Assembly (NCBI GenBank): GCA_026168455.1
Contig: CM047427.1
Coordinates: forward strand, 18,117,201-18,181,200
From: Theocolax elegans
Lineage: Eukaryota > Arthropoda > Insecta > Hymenoptera > Cerocephalidae
DNA: 64,000 nucleotides
Direction: 5' to 3'
Within the stretch, counting starts at the first letter, position 1, and every line of letters starts with the position of its first letter. Below, in pieces: positions 45,056 through 59,205 of this stretch. A program made the position numbers and the translations under genes. The notes beneath the pieces are model-generated. The model saw only the letters and a list, made by a program, of their open reading frames with translations, ran no database searches and was not told the origin of the DNA.

Positions 45056-48000
45056 GGCTATTACGTCGCGGACAAACAGACTCGGTCAGGGGACTCGTCA
45101 CGTCTCGGTCCAATTACCGCGAGTGTAAACACACAAGCTTCGACTTTTCCGGGATAAAACATTCTTTTTTTTCTTTTATCACTGTTGTGTTTTTTTATCA
45201 ATTACCGAGAGACGCGCAGGAATGCGATGACAATGCTTCGTGTCACTATAACGATCGTGGATTTTACATTTTTAAGATTTACTATTCTCTACGATAATGC
45301 GGATAAGAAGTTAATGTGTACAACTTTTTCTTCCTTATTATATATATCGTTTAGAGCTTTAATTCATTTTTTTCAATTTATTTTAGTCTTATTGAAATAG
45401 AATTTTTTATATATAATTATGTTATTTATTTTTTGCAAAGTATATTATAGAGAAATCAATTTTTATATTGTAGTGTACGTGTGTGCATGTATATGTGTAT
45501 ATAGATATTAATAATTTAATAAAAGTCGATTAATTGACTTCAAAATGTACTTAAAATTTAATGTGTATACGTTTCTTCCAGTTAATTCGAACGCAGCTTT
45601 AAAATGATCATATGAGAGTTAGAAAAATATCAAGGAGATCCTCATAAATCTATTTAAGTAATTCAATAAAGACTAGAAACCAATCCCGAAACGTCACTCA
45701 AGGATTGAACACAAGATAATTTATGCCGTAAACATAAATTTCGTTCAATTAGACGGAAACGTCAAGAGAAAATCCGGTAGCTAAATCAACCTGCACAGGA
45801 TGTACTGTACGCGTGTATCCCACCGAAGGAAAGAGGAGGAAGAAAAAAAGAAAGTGTCCATCATATACACGAGCCCTTTGACTCTGGTAAGTTTTTGCGC
45901 AAAATCATCGGGGACAGCAACTGGGTCACGAGAACCCGGAAGGAAGCAGCCTGAAAATCCGATGACTCGGTCTGGCCGTCAATGAGCGTCCATAGTTGCC
46001 AGCTCATAGTATGACTTTGCCCGCGCGAGTTTAGCTTGCACTTTTCGAGAGTGAGCCCGTCATGCTTAGAGGGTGGATTTTTCACCGTCTCGTCTTTCCT
46101 CTTCTCTCCCGTTCTACGTTTCTTTTTTTTCTTTTCTTTTTTTTCCTCTTTTTCGTGTGCACGACGAACGCGCGACTTTTCGCTCGCGTCCAGTCGGCTC
46201 GGGCCTGTCGGTGAACTCGGATTTTACGAGCGCGTGCCTCATCTTTTCCATCGCACACGGCGAGTCGATTTTTTTTCTTCATTTCGACTACGAGGTGGTT
46301 CTACTTTCTCGAGTGTGTTTGTATCCTGTGTCTTCGTGTATTGACCTTTCTGCGGTCTTTGAAATATTGCATTTTACATTGTTGTTGAATATCGTAAGCA
46401 TATTTTTCCTTTTATCTAATTGTATAGTGACTTAATTTGATTGAAACATTGGTGAAGTATTGAATAAAGTTTCGAAATAATTTGGTTACTTAAGTCTAAG
46501 TGACAGATACGTAAATTAGATTCTATTTTTTAATTTATCTCGATTCAGACTCATTTTAATCAAATGTAAATTAAAATTTAAAATTCTCATTTTAAAATTT
46601 TCATTTAAAATTTTACTTCAGTTAACAATTTAGAAAAATTGATGACAGGGTCAATTCAAACTTTTGTTTGGATGGAAACTTATATAAAAATGAAAAGGAA
46701 AAACTATTTACTAAAAATAAAAAGTATATTCTCAAATTAAAATTTGTAGTAAATGGTAAATAAATAATACTTTATTACAACACGTCGACTCCGGCCGGAT
46801 ACAGTTCCCACACTTCTATCTCGGACAATATATTTTTATTTTATTAATTGAAATGTCAAAACATTTTTTTAAATAATATTTCCTCGCAGCGTTTCTTATT
46901 TAAAAATTTATAGGAAAAAGTTGCTTCATAATGTCGAATATAATTAGATTATAAAATTTACGCGATTATAATTAGACATTAAAAATCCTATATCAGAAAA
47001 AGAATAAAACAAATGAAATATTTCAGAATGAATTATCTAATAATACATTTGAAATTCCTAACAAACATTAAACGCAAGGTTACAATATATAACTCAAATA
47101 CTAAATTCGTGAAATTCCATTACCCAAAAGGTATGTAAGTAGGAATATGTACCTATACATGTATATGTACGTATAGATGTACGGAAAGTGTAAAACGTGA
47201 AAGTATAAACGTTGAAGAGGACGAAATTACGAGTATAGACGTTAGACGTATGGAATGGCCCTTTAAACAGTCCTAAGACCGACATCGGGTCTAATAACAT
47301 CGGCGATTCTCATCAGCGTGTCTCGCATTTTCTAAGCTCCATATATTTCGCGGTGGCGATCGAGCTACGATCTTCGTGCCTCCGGCGTGCGGCATTTTCG
47401 TGTTTACGAGGCGAGAACGTGCGCGCCTATGGAACACCTCGATAACGCCGACAATTTATCGTTCTTCTTCCATTCCTTCGTTATATTTTTTCCAATTGTT
47501 TTAACACCTCCTTTTTCAACAAGGGAACCTGTGTACCCGTAAATGCGCGTACAGTCCCGTTCGAAACTTTTCTGCAACAGCTTCGGGAACGACCATTGGG
47601 TTTCTAGGTTAATACAGGGCGCGTCTATACATTTTATTTAAGGAAAGAGATATCATTTTGATGCGAGCACGCGAATATGTCACAAAGAAGCGGTGCATTG
47701 GATTATAAAAAAATGAACTCGTGGATATTTAAATATCTATCAATGATTTATCTCTTGGTTTATTCTCTAACGATTGCTTACAAGAAACTGAGAATGTTCG
47801 TTCAAATACGTTTAAATCAAATAAAAAGCGAAAAATGTTTACAATTTTCTAAACTTTTTTTAAATTCGGAATATCTATACCTAATTATAGCAACTTTTTG
47901 CTTTGCGCCGTAATGAAGCTTTGAGTCAGGTACGTTTAAGTTTTTATTATCAATTTAGAGAAACTAATGAAAATTATACCTTTAGGTCTGTAAAATCATA

Positions 48001-51000
48001 GAAGACTCACCTACATTAATTTAAGTACATTATTTACAATTACACGTTCGTTGTAGAAATAATGCAATTAGTCATTGAAACGAAGAATATGGCAATACAG
48101 TGAAGTGGAAACACCAATAAAAAATTACCAAGTAAATTACTTCATTAGAAATGCAATGAATATGATAGATTACAATATCGAAACAAAACAATTTTCTATA
48201 ATTTTATAGGTTTTAACATACGAAAGTATGCGATAAAAATTTAATTAAAAATAACAGTCAGTTCGATAAAGGCTATACATACATGTACATAACTACACAA
48301 TCACATAATTTAATTTGTTAGTCACGACTATATGTATTTTTTCATAGGTTACCTGCAGGTGCAAAAATTGTATACTAAACGTTCACTGTTACAAAATTTC
48401 GTAATTCTATAGAATAGCTGTACGACGAGCGAGGTAGTAAAAAAATGAAATACTCTTGGTCGGGATTGTACTTGGAAGTCATATTCGCGCGAGTAGGTGC
48501 CAAGCGCCATTAATTTACGGGCCGCGCGCGGTTCACTTCAGAGAGAGAGGAGCACGTTCCGAGGGCCTCTCGAAGCCCCGATACGATCTCTCGGGATGAT
48601 CCGCGCGCCTAAGTGCGGATTTTACGAGGATGGAGACGCTGATTTTCATCTGCGACGCTTTAGCCTCGAGAGAAGTCGACGGCTCCGAGAAAAGTCGCGC
48701 TCCGGGTTTTTACACGAGCTTTTACATCAATGGATCGACGTTTTAGATATGGATTTTCGTCTGATCTTTTTCCTTTTCCACGTTTCTCGTCTCTTTATGC
48801 TAGAGGATTCTAGTTCATTATATTTTATTTCTTTATTCATTTAATAATAAATACTTCAAAATGTATGCTTTCTAACGAAATAAAAAATCGCTCAAGTAAA
48901 GGCTAACTAAATACATTTCGTTAAAAAATAACGCAGAAAAGTACTTATAAGCTTTTCCTTTTGTAAATTGTGTTAAAAATTACATGTAAAACAGAATAGA
49001 AATAACGAGTATCTATAAATATATCTCTACCTTACTATACAACATATATAGTAATTTTTATTGTAGATCACGATTAAAGACCATTAATTATTTATTCATA
49101 ATATATTTTTAATTTTATAACTCTCTAAATGGTTTAATATCAATCAACTTAATGTTATCGATGTTTTTGTGCAACGCGATTCTCTGCGCGTCCAATTAAA
49201 CTGACGAGTCACATTATTATTGTCACTTCTCTACGTTATTTAACTTCTATTCTCTTTTACTACTTTTTAAAATAAAAATAAATAATATATAAACGTTTTG
49301 GTTTTTAATAACTTTAAAATAAACGAGTTAAGAAAATCTACCAATTCATTCGCGTGTATTGAATTTCCAACTAAAAGATATAGAAACCAACAAGAATGCA
49401 CTATCATTTAGAATTCAAATTAAATTATCACTACCAAGTTAGAATTGTATAACAAATCTTTTTGTCAAACAGTACTAAAAAATTTTTAAATTGCACTAAT
49501 CCATCGAAAACCACTGAAATAAATTTTTTAAAAATGAATAATAAATTATGAAAAACAATTGATTAAAAATTAAAATATTTTAATTAAAATTTCTTATTAC
49601 TATTCGATCAATTTCTATACACAAAATATTTAAAATGTGATCGATTAAAGGCAATGTAACACACCGGTCTATAAAACATCGAAAAAATGGAGGAGCCCGT
49701 TAACTCTCTTTCCCTTCCTATTTCGTCTCGCCATTGTTCTTGTCTGGCAACGCGTTGGAAGTCGGTTTGTACGCAGGATCTTGCACCTACCTTTTTTTGT
49801 TACCCTCGACGAGGCGTGAATTCTCAAAAGTCCTTTCGTATTCTATATGTTTAACTACTCGTCTTTGGACTCGTTTGCTTCGGTAAATTTAACTTTGTTT
49901 TGTTATTAATTCCGTTCATATTTATATATTTGTACGACAGCAATTAACGCTCACGAAGAGACGATTCGGTCTTTTTGTGTTTGTAGAGTGCAAAGTTTGT
50001 TTTATTATCTCTGAAATTCAATATTTGATATTGGGTTTAAGAATTTTGAGGAAGAGTTTCTTCGGTGCGATTTTCAACTGGCAAGTGTTAGTACAATTAT
50101 GTAGTCAAATTTTAATTAAATTTTATGTAATATATATCAATAAAGTAGTATACATACATCTTATCAAAAATTATAATTATAGAGGATTAACATGATAATT
50201 GAAACTTTGTCTACTCGAGTATTTAAATAACATTAATAATAAAAATCATCTTTTGCTTAAATAACGATATGTGACTATTAATTACGTCGAATAAAATATT
50301 TGAGCAAACTAGAGCTTGTACAAAAATAGGACATTCATTTAGCACAATAGAAAAATAGTTCAATCGATACAAAATTCGAAAAATAATATTGTAATTGAAA
50401 GTTCCCACGAATGTTTAAAAAAAAATTAATCACTCGTACGACGGCAGCATCGCGGAATCGTCATTCAAAAAGGGCTCGAAAAATAACAGAAGAAAGACAA
50501 ATAAAAATGAGAAACGGGTATGTAGGAGGCGAGATAGAGAGATAGAGATAGATCGGGAGCAGAGTGGAAACACGCGTAAATCGCAAAGAGGGACCCTGGT
50601 AATGACAGGTTGGAAGGTCGAGACCGAAGAGGTTGTGTAAAGATGGGGCTAATGGTGCTTCAGGTGACAGGCCGACTTCTGCGCCCACCACTTCGGATAC
50701 GTATCTATCCTAAATCAACAAGATTTGTTGCCCTCGATGCACCCTGCGCACCCTTCCACTTCATTCTTTTTTTCGAGGAATTTCATTCTTTACCTTTTTA
50801 TTCTCCACCTCCTTCTTATATATACTTTGATATTTAAATTTATATTTATTAAGGGTTGAGCTAGGAGATTAACGACAGACTGGAATGTTTAACCGAGGTT
50901 CATTTTATTCTTCCTTTTTGTACTTGTTGTTCAACTAACTTCTTGTCTAATACATATAGTTTTATATTTTAGTAACTTTTTACCGAGATTCTATAAAAAA

Positions 51001-52636
51001 AATAGCGCAATTTATATTTCGAGCATATAAATGCGAAGTTACTGGTTAATCCGAACGCGAATCTAATTTTCCTTTTATTAAGACTCGTAAAAATATAAAA
51101 AAAATTGCAGTATAATTTCGAAAGTAATAATTAAAATGTTACTTGCATTTTTATAGTCTGTTAAATTTTACTGAATGTTTATTAAGATAATACAAAAATA
51201 AATTGTTAAATAACTTATTACAATTATCTTGCCCTACCAATCAGTATTTGGAAATACATTTAAAACTACATTCTTCACCATTACTCTCATCCCTTAAGCC
51301 AAAAAAACGTGTAATACCTTTCAACCGAAAATTTTGACTCTACACTGTAGTTAAATGGAAGCATCGCCAAGTTATTTTCAGAGAAACGTACCGTTGGTTA
51401 CGCGTACAAGTAGAAGATGAGTTGCGAAAATACGTCTTTAACCCAGGTAAAAGAGCTCTCTGGAAAAAAATTCATTGTACGCAAGATTCTCGAGATTCGA
51501 AAAAGTCAAAGAGAGAAAGAGAACGAAAGAGAGTGAGAAAGAGAGAGGGGGGGGGGAGAGCAGAGAGAGAGAAAGATCAATTTTTCATCAACGACAGATG
51601 GAGGCAATCGTAACGATTTTTCACGGGATCAAATTTGCTAAAAGTTCTCGTAATACGAATTTTATGTTAATGTTTTAATCCGGAAGGATCCGGAAATTGA
51701 AATGTCCGCGGCTTCATTTTCCAGCTGTGTTATTGCGATTCCAATTTTTAATTCTTCATCCCGTGGATGGAGATTGATGATCTTTAATCTACGGCCTCGT
51801 AAAGTGCTTCTCGATTTTTCGAGCCTGTTGTATTCGTTTAAATGTAATGGCCGTACCGATAATTCCTTTGATTGATAGAATATTTAAATTATTATTTATT
51901 TGTTTACTCACTCGAGTTCGGGAATTTAAATTATTATTAATTTTACAAGAACAGTTTGTTGAAAAAATTTAGAATAATCCGTTTAATTCACACTATACGT
52001 TTACACTCTGCATAAAATACAATAATAACATATTACACGTGATGTGTAAAACATGCGTAACGTGTAAATGGAAAAACGTTGTTTAAAGACCGCAAGAACG
52101 ATCTAGTGCTGTACACCTCGTCTTGCTACGTACAAAAAATTGATTTAATTTTCTTCTCTCGAGATACTCGAAGTAAATAAACTAACGAATAAAATGTTTA
52201 TTGCAGATGCAAAACCATCGAAGAGAGAGGGAGGGACGGAAAGAGAGAGAGAGAGAGAGCGAGAGCGAGAAGAGAAAAAAGCAGAAGAAGAGGAAAAGAA
52301 AAAGAAGCATTCCCTCCCAAATGGAACTCTCCAGCTGGCACGAAAAAGGAGAAAAACCGTATGCGGAGGCGAATAAAACCAAGCTGCGACTTATATTAAT
52401 GAAAAAGCGAGTCGGCCGAGGGAGTCCTTTATTAGCGTACACACAAGACCGACGAGAATAAAGGAAAAGAAAATGAATCGTACGAGAGGAAAAGAGACAG
52501 GGTGGGAGGCTCCTAACCCCCGAGGGATGTGGCTCGGGGGGCATGACTCGCCGAAAACCCGCGGCACGCACGCACCATTACTCATATCGCGGCTCGTTGC
52601 ACGCACACGAAATGGCGAGCTCGGCGTTCCTTCTCT

Positions 52637-52675
<39 letters not shown>

Positions 52676-55600
52676 CCCTTCCCACCCCACTCCACCCTCC
52701 TCTTTCCTTTTTTCCTTTTCGAGGGGAGAGAAAACCGCTCGTCCATAGGAAGTGGCCCGGGATGTGTTTTTCCTCTCGGTATCGATTCCTAATGGCGCCC
52801 AAACTTTTTTCGAGCTTCCGAGAGTAACGTTTACACCTATATATATATGTGGGGGACCAAACATTCTTCCTATACGCGTTCGAGCTATTTTCGAGGTCAG
52901 GCATTTATTTTACATTATTTATTTCGAAAAACTTTTTGTTTGTAATTGTTATACATTTTGCATTGTCGAAGGAACTGTATACTGGAATAATACGGAAGGA
53001 ATTTCTTTATAAAATTTATCGTATACCAAAACAGTAAGCTTATAAGTTTAACTACAAATTTTGTCAGTTTCCTAAGTAATATTATATTTAAGTTCATTTT
53101 TGGCAAGCAGGTTTAGTGGGTTACGGTAATACTTGTTACAGGAAACTTCAGGTAAGGATGCAGATGTTTCACGCTACATATCGATGTATCAATGTTAATG
53201 TTTTATTTTTTGTATAAGAAAATTCTTTTTTTTTAATTGATAAAAGTGGCTACTTATCACCTATAAAATAATGACTTTTAACCTCAAAATTTTAAAAGTG
53301 ACCGAATTGCTACTAAGGTCCTTTTAAAGTAAGAAACCATCTTTTCATTGTAACAACGATGATGCATAGCTTTATCGTAAGTATTAAACTCCTTGTGACA
53401 TTTCTTGATGAACGTACATTTAATACGTCACTTCTCAATAAATAATATAATTTACAAGTATTTTAGAATAATTTCTTTACTGAATCCTCAAAAAATTCTG
53501 GCAATGAAATATAATCGTACAGATATTCAGGACGTAAGTTCTCCGAAAAGGATTTCAATGCCTATTTCTCGGTCATGAGAAAATCTAAAAATTGAATAAA
53601 TACACCAAGGAGTTGATCCATTGACGACGCGCGAGTAGCAGCAAGATGGCAAAATAAAATTTCACAGCTGCAGGATCAAGATAATTCTCAAGGGAATCGT
53701 ATGTGTGTATGTATACTGGCTGACATTTCCGACTCGGAAGGAGGTCTCGGTAACATGGCGGAAAACACGCGTGGATGAAAATATTGATTCCCTCGGGCGA
53801 GTCTCTGCGGGATCGCGCTTCTAGAAGACTTTCTAGGCGTGGCAAATTTTCGAGATGTTACGCGCGTTTCTACGCAGTGTCGAGAAATCCTATCGGTTTC
53901 TGTTGTACGCGCATCTTTCCCTTTGTCATTATGCGCGTCCATATCTATCCTCGAAAATATAGACTATCTGGTAGTTGAGCTGGTAATCGAGTGTTTTAAC
54001 TGTTTTATCTCTTAATAAAATGATCAACAAGCAGATTCGAGTAAGGTAAAAATAATTTATGGACATGAAAAATCGAAACTGGGATCCTAGTAGAAGTTTC
54101 GGCCAAAAAACTTGAGACATGGTAAGATTTGTACCAGGGAAATAGAAAGTTTAATCAAAAGTGAAGAAAATACTTTGATGCATCTTCAAAATGGTCTATT
54201 CCATTACTCATGTTTAATTTTTCGATCGGTACCCAGAGGGAATAGGTTCACAACACGATCCCATCCTGTACAAGAATATAAAATCCGTGTAGCTACTAAA
54301 GGTACAATTGACGCAATGCTAACTATAAATTATGTTCGATACCTAGGCGTGGCTTCACATCAAATTCGATATCTATACGAGTGTTGCGTCATTGATGACT
54401 AGGTGTATAAACCTGCTACATACCATACCCATCGATTCCTAAGTGTGTCGTCGATGTTGATGTCTCGACTTACAAAAATACATTTTAAGACATACTGTCT
54501 CGTACAAACAACTCAGATTTATTTAAAATACTTTCTTTATTATATTATTTTATATGAAAACTATTATTAAAATTGAATAATTACTCAATACTGCATTAAG
54601 CTTCTAGTATTAAATGTAGAATGTTCATTTTATATAAGGATAGTTAATTCGTAGTTTTCAATAAAAATTTGGTAGGTGGAAACAGTTGACGGAATTTTTA
54701 TTGGACTACATATACATGTATTATATATATGTATATTACGATATTCATCTTTTGCTTAATCATGCAAAAAAAATTGTTTGGTAAAAAAGGTTCAACCCTT
54801 TGAAAGATTGGAGGCACCGATTCAATTCCAAGTATAGAACCAAACATATCTTTACATCGAAAATTTAAAAAAATGGAACATAAGATATCATTTATATTAC
54901 AAAAAAATAATTATACTTTGCAGTTTCACAATAATAATACATTGGAAATATGTAATTGAACTTTTTTCTATAGGAAATGTGTATCGAAAAATGTATTTAT
55001 TATAAAATTTATGATAAACAGGAAAAGAGGCATTTCATTATTCCGAGTAGTCGAAAAGGTTCTCTCTTAAAGTTTTTCTAGGCACCTTCCTCTTAATTAA
55101 TTCACCCCCGAAGTGGCGCATTCGTCACGGTCGTTGCGCGATCGCTCGTCGGAAACGGCGGATATTATTTTTTTTCTTCACCTCCGTGCCACCCTCGCAG
55201 TCGTCGTGACTAATCGAGCCGGAAATTAACACGACACCGATAATGAACCGAGTCTGAGAGCCTGCGCAGGGGCAAATTTTTCCTTCTTGCGTGTTCTACA
55301 TTTCGCTTGTTCTTTTTTTTGCTATATGTGAATATATACTAACAATATCGATTCGATGGTTTTTTTGACCAGTCACATATATATGATTCTAAAAAAAGGT
55401 TTCCTATTACAAGTCTGAATTTATGCTGGTACTCTTAACTAATTTTTTTATACGTATACTTTCGAGTGAAGGTTACGAAGATTGAGTTAATGGGCTGATA
55501 AAGTATACTTTTCGAACGTTTAATTTATACAAAGTTTTGTTAATAAATAATAAAACAGAATCATCATATACTTTTATCTTAACAGACATTGAGCATCATA

Positions 55601-55940
55601 TTTTAGAAAAGTTGCATGTACATATAAATATTATTCACTGAAAAAATAACTAGTGATGAATGATTGTTATTGTTCATGAACGTAAGTTGTATTTTTACTT
55701 CACTTGACATGATTTATTCATAAAGACTGCTATAAAACCTATATTAACAAATGTACAAATTATATTACATTTGTAATCAATAAATGTAAATTACATTGTA
55801 ATCAATATTAAGGTAATATTATGCATAATAATTTTTATAAAAATGTTTCAAGTCCATAAATATTTGAAAGTACAGAATTTCTATTAAATCCTTTCAAATG
55901 TATAGGTTATGAAAACTGTATAGATGTTTTAGTTATTTAT
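45056..55940. other. Long non-coding stretch
   Basis: No exon I can support. GC-rich patches occur at about 45,880-46,330, 47,280-47,430, 48,480-48,720, 52,480-52,800, 53,700-53,950 and 55,090-55,270. GA/CT microsatellites lie near 51,505-51,570, 52,230-52,270 and 52,629-52,668. One plus-strand donor-like site (CTCTG/GTAAGT near 45,886) follows an A-rich stretch and could mark an untranslated exon; there is no partner. By position this may be upstream intron of cnc or intergenic DNA. Confidence 0.55.
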
Positions 55941-56100
55941 GTACCTTGGGTGAGCCTCGCGTCATTACTGTTCGAGGCGGAAAATTTCGTGGATGGTTAG
56001 TACGTCCGCGGTCGCGAGCGCAGCGAGCGGCCAAGGATGTTACTACCATCCACGAAATTTGAGCCGAGAACAGTAATGACGCGATGTTTACCCATGGTAC
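55941..56100. mobile_element. 160-bp palindromic MITE with CpG-rich loop
   Basis: About 60 bp at each end are inverted repeats: GTACCTTGGGTGAGC ... GTGGATGGTTAGTA matches the reverse complement of TTACTACCATCCAC ... GTTTACCCATGGTAC. Shared internal words include CGCGTCATTACTGTTC. The loop is a CpG-rich GCGAGCGCAGCGAGCG stretch. GTAC at both ends may be the target duplication or part of the terminus. No coding capacity. Confidence 0.75.
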
Positions 56101-56380
56101 GTAAACAATTTTTCAGCCTTATAATTCGTACATACGACTCTTTCGTTGCTCACAAAGTAATTTATTATACATTTAAAAGTAATGTAATAATCACTTTTTT
56201 AAACAATATAAATAATTATATATTATGTCAATCATTTTTAACCATTTGTATACTGACGCTTATAAAACATTTTAACTTTTTAAATTTTGCATTTAGTATC
56301 AGAGAATATTAAATATTTAGTAATTACTTATTATTAATCGTAACATTGCAGTTATTAAAGATATAGGACTCATTTTGCGT

Positions 56381-56382
<2 letters not shown>

Positions 56383-56426
<44 letters not shown>
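56383..56426. repeat. AT microsatellite
   Basis: About 22 AT units directly abutting the left end of the hairpin element at 56,427. Confidence 0.9.
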
Positions 56427-56430
<4 letters not shown>

Positions 56431-56590
56431 AGACAGACTGACACAATCCAAAAATTTACTATAGTGTATAATTAATTTTACTGAAGTTACTAGTAAATAT
56501 TACCAAAATTGTAGTAAAAAATTCATAATTTTCTAGTAAATTTTATTATACACTATAGTAAATTTTTGGATTGCGTCAGTCTGTCTCCGC
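56427..56590. mobile_element. 164-bp hairpin MITE with GCGGAGACAGACTG termini
   Basis: Left GCGGAGACAGACTGACACAA and right TTGCGTCAGTCTGTCTCCGC are inverted repeats that extend about 50 bp inward (CCAAAAATTTACTATAGTGT and its complement). AT on both flanks fits a short target duplication, but the left flank is an AT repeat, so this cannot be certain. No coding capacity. Confidence 0.8.
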
Positions 56591-56680
56591 ATTACTAGAC
56601 AACATTGTAATTTTTACTTCAACTTTTTTTCTCCGTGTAGATATATATACACTATATTATTTCTAAAATATAATATTCTA

Positions 56681-59147
56681 TAATATATATGTATAATATA
56701 TATAGTACTTTCGTATCTGAGCAATATTAAGATAACTATATAATTAAAGTAACGCAAACGTTACGTTTAAACTAGTTGTGTTTACGTTTGAAAAGCCATA
56801 GATATATCTCCGATACATGTACTACGCGTTTCAAACACGTTGACTCTATACCGTTCGCGCGGCAAAGGTTATATTGCTCGCCGCATATATCCTACGGAGC
56901 GCTTTGCATACAGCCTCCTAGGATGTATAGACACCTTATACGTCCTAGGAGGATGTATAGAGGGCTCTCATACAAGCGAGGAGCCACTTGTATGTACGCA
57001 ACGTATTTACAAGCAGAGCGCGCTCTGCACGTAAGAGTCGTTGTACGAATTAGTAGGCTGAAAAAATATATACTCATGTTAATATATCGATGATCTCTGA
57101 AATGAATGTTATACGAATGGTGAAGTGCAAAAAAAAAATCACAACAATTCGATACATCCCTACCTTAGGTTTGCAACGCATTTGATGGAAATTGAAACGT
57201 ATACGATGTAGAAAAATATGTTGCAAAACAATGCCCGATTGTTTTCAGTCCGGGGGCTCCCGACAATGCGAAAATGGGCGCGTACGAAAAAGGAGCGCGA
57301 CACGCGTATGGCGGTATATACGCCTTCGATGTCTGATCATTTGATTTCTTGGAGCTTCTGTGTGCTTTACGGTATTATAACAAAAATTGAAAATTGGAAA
57401 AAAATAATGCGGCTAATTCGGAGAATTATCAACTATAATATGTACTCTTCGCCTATAGTTATGGTTGGTAGAATTTCTAGTACGCGGACCTTTTGCAAAA
57501 TGAAAAATTACAATAGCGTTAGCCAGTCTACAAAAAGAAATGCTCGCAAGGTGTTCCTCGGCTAATAATAACGTAACTAGCAAAAATCGCAAAATTCTGA
57601 AATATTGTTATCGAGTAATATAATTAACTAAAATAAACTTTCTATGTGGTGTAGTAATGAGTTTAACTTAAAATACGCTCTAGAAATGCATAGGGTAACT
57701 TAGGTGTAGTATTTACGAATTGGTGACAGAAAGAATGGTGAGTACTCCCTAGTACTCTAAAGAGTGAAAAGTCACTCCGAGGTAACGAATACCGAGCCAC
57801 CCTTAATTGCGTGGAATGCTTTTCACTCCCACGGATTTAGAGGGTATAGAATATAATAGTCACTCCTAAAACAATAGTTATACTATTATACCTTAGGATA
57901 AAAATTTAAAAATTTTGAGGTTAACTAAAAATATATGTCTGTTATACTTTAGGTATTTTTTGATTTGGTATTTTATAACAACTCGCCATTTTATCGGCTA
58001 CCTAAAGTTGCACTGATAAAAAATATGATGAAATATTACTATACTTTATTGGTAAAAGCAGGACATATTTGTGTTCCCATTGAAATACTATCAGTATCTG
58101 CAGTAATACGAAATAGTGCTATCATTTTAAGTATATATTTATATCAATTTTGGCAACTGTTACCATCATTAATATTATTAACATCAGTATAGAACATTTC
58201 AATAGAAACATCACGAGTCTGATCATCTGAAAATCATCTCCTAGTACCACTAAAATAATAATATTATAGCTATCATATTTTCCTCAGTGTCGGATATGGA
58301 TATCATTTTAATTAAAATTGCCTTAGGACATGTCGACAGTTTCAAAAGAAAACAATGTTACAGAAATACTCAGATTGGCCCAGTTACATATTGCATGCAT
58401 AAAAATAATTTGTTATACGTAGCCGTGAAACGTTTTGCAGGCGTTGGGAGTCCCGAGGTAAGATTGTTAGTTCAAACTACAGATAGCACAAAACGCCAAC
58501 GCTTTTATTTTCATTTTTCATTTTTCGAGACGTTAGTGTTCCGGAAGTTCCACTAACCATAGGTTATCCGATTATTTAAATTCATAATATTTTTCTCTTA
58601 TCGGAAGTTAAAATTTTAAAATAAAAATGACTGAGATATCGCTAAATATAATAAAATATTTTACACACGATATATATATATTTTGAGAGGAGAGCAAACA
58701 TAAATTTTATCTCTTTCCAATAAAATGTTTGCATATGTTAATAATGCTAATTTGTGCGCAAGATGTATAATATCAAAATATCATTAAAAGCATTATTAAA
58801 AAATATCTTTAACAAAGAGTAATCGATAAAGTAATTTATAGTGGAAAGGAGATATAGTATACAATATATGTCGATATATATATGTGTAATCTGTGAATAA
58901 AATACGGGCGCACGTGGCGACAGATGGGCGCATGCGTGCGGATTCAGTCACTCCCTTTCTCGTTATTTCGATACAGGATTCGCCAATCGGATCGCGAGCT
59001 CCGAGCGCATGTGCGCGCGACGTCGGGGATGCCCGTCGCCGTCTCTCCCGTGTCCATGTATAACGAGGGCATTTTCCCACTCAACTTATTGGGAAATTAA
59101 TGGTAAAAGTTACTGGGTAAACACTGGGATATATCCTTCTCTTCCCT

Positions 59148-59189
<42 letters not shown>

Positions 59190-59205
59190 CCATTGCTTTG
59201 AATGG
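56681..59205. repeat. 2.5-kb tandem duplication, copy 1
   Basis: A 2,525-bp unit, starting TAATATATATGTATAATATA and ending CCCATTGCTTTGAATGG, repeated head to tail at 59,206. It contains a 16-bp inverted repeat with a 7-base loop (CCTCCTAGGATGTATA / TATACGTCCTAGGAGG, 56,914-56,952), a GC-rich block (58,905-59,060) with a CCAAT sequence, and a CT microsatellite near the right end. Open frames of 60-115 codons (for example at 56,776, 57,218, 57,965 and 58,287) match no family I know. Confidence 0.93.
58900..59062. promoter_or_regulatory. GC/CpG-rich block with CCAAT box in the duplicated unit
   Basis: A compact GC-rich island in AT-rich DNA with CACGTGGCG, GCGCATGCGTGC, GATTCGCCAATCGGATCGCG and several CG-rich words. 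It recurs unchanged in copy 2 at about 61,424-61,586. Composition resembles a CpG promoter or conserved enhancer; no exon or open frame of known type follows on either strand. Confidence 0.3.

Noticed and set aside
52391..52904. Overlapping 90-157 codon frames on both strands around 52.5 kb
   Set aside because: They are driven by GA/CT microsatellites and a GC-rich patch, with no consistent frame, splice sites or known motif.
56776..58556. Open frames in the 2.5-kb tandem unit as protein genes
   Set aside because: They match no family I know, and one of them (start 57,965) is frameshifted in the second copy; changes between copies do not look like coding constraint.
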